From the NCBI GenBank assembly GCA_900766735.1, contig CAAFWO010000028.1, positions 1-56,628 on the forward strand: a DNA stretch of 56,628 bases, in the 5' to 3' direction. Numbering within the stretch: position 1 is the stretch's first letter; the number at the start of each line of letters is the position of its first letter. The notes under the pieces are model-generated. The model ran no database searches, was not told the DNA's origin, and saw nothing but the letters and a program-made list of their open reading frames with translations. Both the position numbers and the translations under genes were made by a program. The stretch comes from Clostridia bacterium (GTDB taxonomy: Bacteria > Bacillota > Clostridia > CAKSNL01 > HGM11501). Of this stretch, positions 6,398-11,952 are shown one piece after another.

Positions 6398-7207
6398 ATG
6401 AAGTATGATATGTTTGTTTTCGCCGGGCAGTCGAATATGATGGGGGCGTGCGCCCTTCCGCCTAAGCACGGGCTTAAGATCAAAAAAAGCCTGGAATATA
6501 AATATAAACCCGTCCACATTGGCACGGGAAGGGGCGTTTTTTCGCCGGTCGGATATAACAGCGGCGAGTTTTTATATAAGGACATTTCCTTAGCTTATTC
6601 AAAGAGCGACGAAAAGGGACAAAGCCTTTTGAAGGACTATCAGAATAACGCATATTTTGTGTCCGCACTCTCAAATCTTAAGGATGAAAAGGAAAAGTCC
6701 GTGCTTCCGTTTTCCGAGTATTCCGAAAGCGAGCGGCTATATCTTTTAATGCAGACAGTGTGCTCTTGTGGCTTGAGGGTTTCCGAGCTTCGCTTCGTCA
6801 CGGTCGAGGCGCTTTACAGGCAAAGGTCGCTTATCGTATTAAAAGGAAGAGTCCGCGAGGTGCTTCTTCCGGGAAAGCTTTGCAGAATGCTTTTAAAATA
6901 CGCGAAAAGGAACAATATAAAAAGCGGCTCCGTGTTTATCACAAAAACAGGAAGACCGCTTGACAGGTTCTGTATCTGGCGCTCCATGAAGGCGCTTTGC
7001 AAAGAGGCGGGCGTATCGGAGAAGAAGGTTTTTCCGCATAACTTAAGGCATTTATTCGCAAGAACGTTTTACAAAATCCATAAGGACATTGTGCGCCTTT
7101 CCGAGCTTTTGGGGCATTCGAGCATTAATACGACGAAGATCTACACGGCAGAATCCGCCGACCTTCACCGCGCCCGCCTCGAGGCTCTAAACCTTCTTCG
7201 GGAATAA
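6398..7207 (+). CDS. Chimeric protein: sialate-O-acetylesterase N terminus fused to a tyrosine recombinase catalytic domain
   Basis: A 269-residue ORF of two unrelated halves. Residues 1 to about 110 match the start of SASA/SGNH carbohydrate esterases: MFVFAGQSNMMG with the Ser of the GQSN block, then the conserved SLEYKYKP and NNAYFVSALSNL. From about residue 112, ERLYLLMQTVCSCGLRVSEL begins a tyrosine recombinase catalytic domain with the whole active set: R127, K149, H214, R217, H240 and Y249. The esterase lacks its remainder and catalytic His. The recombinase lacks its N-terminal core-binding domain. The join near nt 6720-6735 is in frame. GGGAG 7 nt before the ATG at 6398 sets the start; an upstream TTG is weaker. 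It sits 25 bp from an inverted-repeat-bounded promoter, its probable substrate. It may be reduced or dead as a recombinase. Confidence 0.85.
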   Translation: MKYDMFVFAGQSNMMGACALPPKHGLKIKKSLEYKYKPVHIGTGRGVFSPVGYNSGEFLYKDISLAYSKSDEKGQSLLKDYQNNAYFVSALSNLKDEKEKSVLPFSEYSESERLYLLMQTVCSCGLRVSELRFVTVEALYRQRSLIVLKGRVREVLLPGKLCRMLLKYAKRNNIKSGSVFITKTGRPLDRFCIWRSMKALCKEAGVSEKKVFPHNLRHLFARTFYKIHKDIVRLSELLGHSSINTTKIYTAESADLHRARLEALNLLRE

Positions 7208-7231
7208 CTTTTTTGTGAAAAACGAAAAGAG

Positions 7232-7254
7232 CCATAGAATATACATTCTGTGGT
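7232..7254 (+). repeat. Left inverted repeat of the putative inverton
   Basis: CCATAGAAT / ATAC / ATTCTGTGG plus T. It is the inverted counterpart of 7481-7503, with mismatches only at positions 4 and 5. It starts 25 bp after the recombinase stop codon. Confidence 0.85.
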
Positions 7255-7340
7255 AAAGAAAAGGTAAAAAAGAGATTTTTTTGATTAGTTAATTTCACCG
7301 AAGTTGAAAAATCTCGGTTCCTCACCGGGATTTGGGCACG

Positions 7341-7379
7341 AAAAACAGACCGATGAAAGCAATTTTTCATCATCGGTCT
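7341..7379 (-). terminator. Leftward terminator inside the putative inverton
   Basis: AGACCGATGA (7347-7356) pairs with TCATCGGTCT (7370-7379), a 10-bp stem with a 13-nt loop. On the reverse strand it is followed by GTTTTT; on the forward strand by TAAAA, so it works leftward only. Confidence 0.7.
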
Positions 7380-7415
7380 TAAAACCATGCAAAAATATAA
7401 TTTATGCGCTAAATA

Positions 7416-7444
7416 TTGACATAGTTTGCCATAAGTGATATAAT
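7416..7444 (+). promoter_or_regulatory. Strong promoter inside the putative inverton, facing the SPFH operon
   Basis: TTGACA (7416-7421), 17-bp spacer, TATAAT (7439-7444) with an upstream TG giving TGATATAAT, an extended -10. Both hexamers are perfect consensus. The transcript would cross the right repeat and an ATGGTA/TACCAT hairpin (7446-7472), then reach GGGAGGGTGA before the ATG at 7520. Confidence 0.88.
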
Positions 7445-7480
7445 AATGGTAGTCCATTTTGAACTGATACCATTTTAAAG

Positions 7481-7503
7481 ACCACAGAATGTATATTCCG
7501 TGG
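7481..7503 (-). repeat. Right inverted repeat of the putative inverton
   Basis: CCACAGAAT / GTAT / ATTCCGTGG preceded by A. It is the reverse complement of the left repeat at 21 of 23 positions, and ends 16 bp before the SPFH start codon, within the leader. Confidence 0.85.
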
Positions 7504-7519
7504 TAGGGAGGGTGAGAAA

Positions 7520-8323
7520 ATGGCAAATATTGCAGAGATAATTAAATACGAGGGCGACAATTCCACTTTTATTTGGAAGCACCCTTGCGAAGACTTTAAC
7601 ACACAAACACAGCTTATTGTTCACGAAAGCCTGCAAGCTGTGTTTTATCTTAACGGTCAGCTTTTGGATGTGTTCGAGGCCGGCAGATATACTCTTGAAA
7701 CGCAAAATATTCCGCTTATCCGAAAATTTTTGAACAAGCCGTTTGGCGATCAAACTCCGTTTCACTGCGAGGTTTATTTTATAAATAAAACCGAACAAAT
7801 GGCGATTCGCTGGGGAACAGACAGTAAGGTTGAATATGTTGAGCCGACCTACAATTTTCCCATACAAATTGGAGCGAGCGGCGAAATGACGCTTCGTGTA
7901 AAGGACGGAAAAAGACTGCTTGTTAAAATTGTCGGAACGGAAAACAGCTTGACCCAAGAAGCCCTGTCACAAAAATTCAGAGCTTTTCTGATGACAAGGT
8001 TCGAGACTTATTTTTCAACATATTTGAGAACGAGAGAAATCAACATTTTTCAAATTGACGAAAAGCTTCAGGAGCTTTCCTCGGATATGCAGAATATGCT
8101 GAGTCCGGACTTTGAAGCATACGGCTTATCGCTGGTACATTTTTTCATCACAACAATTGTCAAGCCCGAGGGCGACAGCACCTACGCACGCTTTAAGGCT
8201 TTGCATTTCAGGCAATATGCCGATATTGCCGAGGCAAAGCTTAAACAAAATATCGATATAATTGAGCAGGAAACCGAAAAGCGAAAAATGATTCTCGAAG
8301 CGGAAGGCAAGGCGGCAATATGA
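7520..8323 (+). CDS. SPFH-domain protein, YdjI/virion-core-like, C-terminally short
   Basis: A 267-residue protein resembling the SPFH proteins of the B. subtilis YdjI type. It has an N-terminal region MANIAEIIKYEGDNSTFIWK, a central SPFH/band-7 domain (about 25-215), and the start of a coiled helix EAKLKQNIDIIEQETEKRKM ending EAEGKAAI. These proteins form membrane-associated assemblies, and in B. subtilis act in envelope stress with a PspA. Homologues usually continue into a Gly-rich stretch and C-terminal zinc ribbons in the same chain. Here that part is a separate ORF, overlapping by ATGA at 8320. GGGAGGGTGA before the ATG is a strong ribosome site. It is the first gene after the putative invertible promoter. 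Confidence 0.9.
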   Translation: MANIAEIIKYEGDNSTFIWKHPCEDFNTQTQLIVHESLQAVFYLNGQLLDVFEAGRYTLETQNIPLIRKFLNKPFGDQTPFHCEVYFINKTEQMAIRWGTDSKVEYVEPTYNFPIQIGASGEMTLRVKDGKRLLVKIVGTENSLTQEALSQKFRAFLMTRFETYFSTYLRTREINIFQIDEKLQELSSDMQNMLSPDFEAYGLSLVHFFITTIVKPEGDSTYARFKALHFRQYADIAEAKLKQNIDIIEQETEKRKMILEAEGKAAI

Positions 8324-8589
8324 CAAATTTGGGAGTCGGTCTCGGCGTTATGGCAGGCGTGAGCAATAATATAGGCGGAGTTGTTAACGAAAGCATTGCA
8401 AGTGCTGTGAGTCCCGGCGCGAAAAGGTGCACGCAGTGCGGCAGTGTTCTTTCTCCGAATGCAAAGTTTTGCGCCGAATGCGGTGCGAAGGTTGAAATAA
8501 TATGCCCGAATTGCGGCAAAAATGTGCCGCACGGAGCAAAATTCTGTGCCGAGTGCGGGCAACGGATAGGCGGTGAGGCAAATGCATAG
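8320..8589 (+). CDS. Double zinc-ribbon protein, probable detached C terminus of the SPFH protein
   Basis: An 89-residue protein. A Gly-rich start MTNLGVGLGVMAGVSNNIGG matches the linker normally found after the coiled region of YdjI-type SPFH proteins. Two zinc ribbons follow: C37, C40, C51, C54 and C62, C65, C76, C79. It overlaps the SPFH stop by ATGA, in the -1 frame relative to it, so coupled translation is possible. Compared with single-chain homologues, roughly 30 residues of the coiled segment appear to be missing at the join. A deletion with a frame change is the simplest explanation. It may still bind the SPFH protein as a separate chain. Confidence 0.8.
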   Translation: MTNLGVGLGVMAGVSNNIGGVVNESIASAVSPGAKRCTQCGSVLSPNAKFCAECGAKVEIICPNCGKNVPHGAKFCAECGQRIGGEANA

Positions 8590-9007
8590 AAACGGAAAAA
8601 TAATGCTTTCGGCGGTGATCGCAATCGCGGCAATCTCAGTCCTGTTTGCGGTTGTTCCTGCAAGCGAAGCCTTTGTCATATCGTATGTTTTTGCTGTTAT
8701 AGCAATATTCGGCATAGCCGGAACATTGTGTCTTTACGGAAAAGGAAGCTCAAAAGCCGTTGCCGGACTTTCATATATCTATACAAGTGTTGTTTACGCT
8801 GTTTTCAGTGTGATTTTTTCGATCGTCGCCTGCCTGATATCATTTTCGGCGTTGTGGACTTTGGCGGTACATATAATTCTGCTGGCACTATTCGCGGTTC
8901 GGGTTGTCGTGTCAAACGTCGGAAGCGATTATGTAAATAAGGCTGACAAAAAAAGCGAAGCTAAACATAGTGAATTCTTGAATGAAAAGAAAGATTATTG
9001 GAAATAA
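8582..9007 (+). CDS. Four-helix membrane protein of unknown function
   Basis: A 141-residue protein with about four membrane helices between residues 8 and 112, for example LSAVIAIAAISVLFAVV and FVISYVFAVIAIFGIAGTL. A charged cytoplasmic tail KADKKSEAKHSEFLNEKKDY follows. The ATG at 8582 overlaps the preceding zinc-ribbon stop by 8 bp, so it belongs to the same transcript; a GTG at 8573 is an alternative. I do not recognise a family. By position it could anchor the SPFH/zinc-ribbon proteins to the membrane, as YdjH-type membrane proteins do in Bacillus; that is inference. Confidence 0.75.
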   Translation: MHRNGKIMLSAVIAIAAISVLFAVVPASEAFVISYVFAVIAIFGIAGTLCLYGKGSSKAVAGLSYIYTSVVYAVFSVIFSIVACLISFSALWTLAVHIILLALFAVRVVVSNVGSDYVNKADKKSEAKHSEFLNEKKDYWK

Positions 9008-9025
9008 AGAAAGGTTAATTTTATC

Positions 9026-9139
9026 ATGAAACAGTTAACTTGTGAAATGTGCGGAAGCACCGATTTAATGAAGCAGGACGGGGTGTTTGTTTGCCAAACC
9101 TGCGGAACTAAGTATTCTGTTGAGAAAGCAAAAAAATGA
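9026..9139 (+). CDS. TFIIB-type zinc-ribbon peptide, 5' part of a split gene
   Basis: A 37-residue ORF, MKQLTCEMCGSTDL through YSVEKAKK, with a CxxC-14-CxxC ribbon (C6, C9, C24, C27). Homologues continue from the same sentence of sequence (KKMMVEGTV) into a TPR-like domain. Here the last codons are GCA AAA AAA TGA, and the continuation starts in the -1 frame at 9136 with ATG ATG. The seven A residues form a classic A_AAA_AAA -1 slippage heptamer with the stop codon immediately after. One extra A, or one -1 slip, restores the fusion exactly. So this is a frameshifted gene, a phase-variable homopolymer, or a programmed frameshift. Confidence 0.75.
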   Translation: MKQLTCEMCGSTDLMKQDGVFVCQTCGTKYSVEKAKK

Positions 9140-10488
9140 TGGTCGAAGGCACCGTCGAGGTCGCCGGCACGGTCAAGGTGGATGATTCGGATAAAGTAAA
9201 GAACCTGTATATAATGGCGAGGCGTGCAAAAGATGAGGGTAATGCCGAATTAGCGTCGAAATATTATGAAATGATCACATTCGAAAATCCAAATGATTGG
9301 GAAGCATTATTTTACTTTAATTACTTTAAGGCCAGTCAAACCAACTTAAAAAATTTGGAAAATTTGTTAATTCGCCTTGCTAATTCATTAGACAGTGTAT
9401 TTGATTTGATTGACAAGAGCAATAAAACGTCAGACGAAAAATGGAATCTTGAAAAAGAAATCATTGCAAAAATCAATAACCTTTGTGAGTTATGCATCTA
9501 TTCGGCAAAATCTCACTATAGAAAATTTTCAAAATCAACCGGTTCTCTTTCAGAGCTCGGAGATCGAACAGAAGCTGTTGCAGAGCTTCAACATAATATG
9601 GCGGATCTTTTGGAAAAATATTATGCCGAAGACTCGAAGCAAGCAGTTGCCGACTATTTAAAATCCTATGTCAATAACTATTTATTGCTTGACACTACGG
9701 ATAGAGCATATACCGATATAATATTAAAATACTACTCGAATGAATTGGTTGCAGCTGAAAACCGCATTAAAAACATAGAACCCGACTATAAATCCATTAT
9801 TGATAAAATAAATAAAGAAAAAAGTGATGCTGAAGAATCGGCAAAGGAAATGCAGAATAATGAAACTGCTGATAATGAGCAGAATAGCGGGGAAACGATT
9901 CAGGTTAATTATCAGGTAGGAAATTATGACATTTCAGATCAGTGGCATGCATACCCTAATTCCGCCGGCGGAAATTCTGTCAGATTGGCAATAAAAAATA
10001 CCGGAACAAAACCGATAAAGTATTATAGGCTTTGTTTTGCTCCTTATAATGCAGTTGGTGATATGCCAGAACCTGAAAAATGGTTTAAAGGAACCGGTCC
10101 GATAGCTCCGAACAGCATTAGCGGAGAGCGTTATTTCGAAAACGCCTGGTACAACTATTCTATCGAATCAGTCAAACTGGTCGAAGCAGAAATTGAATAT
10201 ATGGATGGAACAAAGAAAACAATCCAAGGTGATCAGATATCATCAATAACGAATACAACAGCGAATTCAACAACGAATAATCCTATGGCAGCCAAAATAG
10301 ATTTCTGTTTTAAATTGATAGGTTGTATTTTATGGGCGTCATTCGCCGGACTTTTAATTGTCGCTCTTGCTTCTAGCGGCCTCGTGTTTGACTCGACAGT
10401 CCTTTTTGCTTGGTTTTTTGAAGTTATACTATTTATTTGCCCATGTGTTTTATTGATTCGTTTAATCAAAGAAAAAATCAAAAAGTAA
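9136..10488 (+). CDS. TPR-like, DUF5780-like membrane protein; 3' part of the split zinc-ribbon gene
   Basis: A 450-residue ORF that begins MMVEGTVEVAGTVKVDDSDK, the normal continuation of the zinc-ribbon peptide. Then come helical repeats (about 20-170, including ARRAKDEGNAELASKYYEMI), an acidic and Gln/Asn-rich linker (about 215-255), a beta-rich domain with NTGTKPIKYYRLCFAPYNAV and a conserved WYNYSIESVKLVEAEIEY (DUF5780-like), and two C-terminal membrane helices (about 385-445). It is AT-rich. The ATG pair at 9136 lies inside the upstream stop context, so either re-initiation or -1 frameshifting could express it. The domain order resembles YdjG-type membrane partners of SPFH proteins; this is a resemblance only. 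Confidence 0.8.
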   Translation: MMVEGTVEVAGTVKVDDSDKVKNLYIMARRAKDEGNAELASKYYEMITFENPNDWEALFYFNYFKASQTNLKNLENLLIRLANSLDSVFDLIDKSNKTSDEKWNLEKEIIAKINNLCELCIYSAKSHYRKFSKSTGSLSELGDRTEAVAELQHNMADLLEKYYAEDSKQAVADYLKSYVNNYLLLDTTDRAYTDIILKYYSNELVAAENRIKNIEPDYKSIIDKINKEKSDAEESAKEMQNNETADNEQNSGETIQVNYQVGNYDISDQWHAYPNSAGGNSVRLAIKNTGTKPIKYYRLCFAPYNAVGDMPEPEKWFKGTGPIAPNSISGERYFENAWYNYSIESVKLVEAEIEYMDGTKKTIQGDQISSITNTTANSTTNNPMAAKIDFCFKLIGCILWASFAGLLIVALASSGLVFDSTVLFAWFFEVILFICPCVLLIRLIKEKIKK

Positions 10489-10550
10489 AACGGAATCTGC
10501 TATTGTTGGTTTAATAATTACATTTTAAGAATTTTGAAAGGAGAATCCCC

Positions 10551-10796
10551 ATGCCAATCGACAAAGAGAATGCAAAAAACAATCAATATATTTTTCAGTA
10601 CAAAAGCGGTTGTTTTAGCGAGGTAATAACCTACAAGAAACACTTAATTAACAAGATTAAAGCTGAGCCAAATGCTAAAGAAAATATGGCAATTCAAGCC
10701 TTTCCCTCCGAAAGCGTAACAAGCGAAAAATTGGAAGCATTTATACAAATAGCAAAAGATGCCGGTTATGTCATTTATAAAGTTGAAAAACTATAA
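10551..10796 (+). CDS. Small hypothetical protein (81 aa)
   Basis: An 81-residue, charged, probably cytoplasmic protein with no Cys-rich motif except one Cys, and no membrane helix. The pattern of strands and helices (FSEVITYKKHL, then SEKLEAFIQIAKDAGYVIYKV) would suit a small alpha/beta fold. A GAAAGGAG site ends 8 nt upstream of the ATG. I do not recognise the family. It follows the split gene by 62 bp with no terminator between, so it is probably part of the same transcript. Composition is AT-rich like its neighbours. Confidence 0.65.
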   Translation: MPIDKENAKNNQYIFQYKSGCFSEVITYKKHLINKIKAEPNAKENMAIQAFPSESVTSEKLEAFIQIAKDAGYVIYKVEKL

Positions 10797-10797
10797 A

Positions 10798-10884
10798 ATG
10801 ATAGAAAAATCGGAGGGGCAATTTCCGGAAAATAAATCCGATAAATATAAGGACTGTAAAAATACAGACAAAAATGTATTTTGA
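10798..10884 (+). CDS. Possible 28-aa ORF
   Basis: An ATG 1 bp after the previous stop opens a 28-codon frame, MIEKSEGQFPENKSDKYKDC and on. It is very hydrophilic and has no clear ribosome site beyond coupling. It is reported only because it fills a gap between two coding frames; it may be chance. Confidence 0.2.
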   Translation: MIEKSEGQFPENKSDKYKDCKNTDKNVF

Positions 10885-10916
10885 AACAATTATTATAAAA
10901 GAGATGAGGAAAAACT

Positions 10917-11111
10917 ATGTCAATAATAAAGAAATTGGAGCAGCATACCGGTCTTGCTGAAACAACATTAAACGGGGTTGTTGACAGCGAAGCTACATAT
11001 GAAATTGTTGATGATATATTAATAATCAGAACATCAACAAATGACACTGTACACATAACAAAAGAAATCGGAAAACAAATATCGGATATTATCAATAATA
11101 AGCTTTTGTGA
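10917..11111 (+). CDS. Small hypothetical protein (64 aa)
   Basis: A 64-residue protein, MSIIKKLEQHTGLAETTLNG onward, with alternating helix and strand and no Cys, membrane helix or known motif. GAGG 8 nt before the ATG supports the start. It is the last gene before a strong terminator, so it closes the low-GC block that begins with the SPFH gene. The LAETTLNG turn recalls a short helix-turn-helix, but the protein is too small to claim DNA binding. Confidence 0.6.
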   Translation: MSIIKKLEQHTGLAETTLNGVVDSEATYEIVDDILIIRTSTNDTVHITKEIGKQISDIINNKLL

Positions 11112-11134
11112 CACATATTCGGCTTGATGCTCGC

Positions 11135-11169
11135 AAAAACTCTGTAATTATTACAATTACAGAGTTTTT
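11135..11169. terminator. Bidirectional terminator closing the SPFH block
   Basis: AAAAACTCTGTAATT (11135-11149) and AATTACAGAGTTTTT (11155-11169) form a 15-bp stem with a 5-nt loop and T-runs in both directions. It serves the forward genes and the reverse-strand folate gene. Confidence 0.92.
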
Positions 11170-11257
11170 CATATCTTCCCGTTATGCGCCTCCCGGCAAA
11201 TGACACTCTCCGATAGGCTTTTGATGGCTTTTTTAGGACTTTAGAACTATACACAGA

Positions 11258-11812
11258 TTAGCGGATTCCGGGCGAAAACACCGTCACGCCGGATTCGGTT
11301 ATGACTGCGTCGAGCCTGACGTCGTGCGGCTCGGACGGGAGAGAGGGGACTATCTGAAAGCCATAGCAAAGTCCGACTTTTAAGCCTTTAGCCTCCGATA
11401 AAAAGCGATCGTAGTAGCCCTTGCCGAAGCCGAGCCTGTCACCCTTTTCGGAAAATGCGAGACCGGGCACTAAAATGAGATCGGGGAACGAAAAATCCAC
11501 AAAATCGGGGTGCGCCGGCTCTTTTATCCCGTAAAGCCCGCGGGTAAATTCCCCGTCGGTTTTTGAAAGCTTCAGCGAAAGATCCTCGCCGCTTACGGGA
11601 ACGCAGACGCCCTTGCCGATCGAGAGAGCGTGACGCAGAATTTCGCCTGTTTCCACCTCTCCGAACGCGGACATATAGGCGCATATATTTTTACTTTCTT
11701 TATAAAAAGGCGAATTTACAAGGTGCGAGAAAATTTTTTTCGACGCACCTTCTTTATCACCGAAATTTTTTCTTTTTGCCTTCATTTCTGCCCTTAACGA
11801 ATCCTTATCCAT
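11258..11812 (-). CDS. 5-formyltetrahydrofolate cyclo-ligase
   Basis: A 184-residue cytoplasmic enzyme that converts 5-formyl-THF to 5,10-methenyl-THF using ATP. It shows the family's N-terminal basic helix with MKAKRKNF, the substrate loop with FGEVETGEIL, and the diagnostic C-terminal block GDRLGFGKGYYDRFL. Length is normal. The start is supported by a G-rich site upstream. It stands alone on the reverse strand, sharing the terminator region with the SPFH block. Confidence 0.95.
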   Translation of the reverse strand: MDKDSLRAEMKAKRKNFGDKEGASKKIFSHLVNSPFYKESKNICAYMSAFGEVETGEILRHALSIGKGVCVPVSGEDLSLKLSKTDGEFTRGLYGIKEPAHPDFVDFSFPDLILVPGLAFSEKGDRLGFGKGYYDRFLSEAKGLKVGLCYGFQIVPSLPSEPHDVRLDAVITESGVTVFSPGIR

Positions 11813-11884
11813 AAAAACCCCCCTTTTTAAGCATTATATTGCAAAAAAAATGCGCTGTCAACAGCTATATTGACACTGTTTTTA

Positions 11885-11913
11885 TTGACTTTGAGTTTTT
11901 AAAGTGGTATAAT
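11885..11913 (+). promoter_or_regulatory. alaS promoter
   Basis: TTGACT (11885-11890), 17-bp spacer, TATAAT (11908-11913). The leader is only about 33 nt, too short for a T-box. Confidence 0.75.
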
Positions 11914-11952
11914 TATAAAATAAGCTGTACAAATGAAAGGTTTTGATTTAAG

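Larger units (their letters stand above)
7232..7503. other. Putative invertible promoter segment (inverton)
   Basis: Inverted repeats bound a 272-bp gene-free segment between the recombinase gene and the SPFH operon. The left repeat is 7232-7254 and the right is 7481-7503, with 21 of 23 positions matching in inverted orientation. Each repeat is itself nearly palindromic (CCATAGAAT...ATTCTGTGG), as expected for a tyrosine-recombinase crossover site. Inside are a consensus promoter near the right end reading outward, a terminator active only leftward, and a second imperfect stem-loop (7309-7333). Inversion would turn the promoter away from the operon and place the terminator against rightward read-through. 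Confidence 0.72.

Noticed and set aside
7232..7503. The two 23-bp palindromes as simple repressor operators
   Set aside because: Their distance of about 250 bp, better match in inverted than direct order, and position beside a recombinase fit crossover sites better, though this is not excluded.
6165..11172. Genomic island integrated at tRNA-Gln with an att duplication
   Set aside because: I could not find the tRNA 3' end repeated at the right border, and a terminator follows the tRNA directly.
11914..11952. T-box riboswitch before alaS (and before hisS)
   Set aside because: The leaders are only about 33-45 nt after clear promoters; no T-box core sequence is present.
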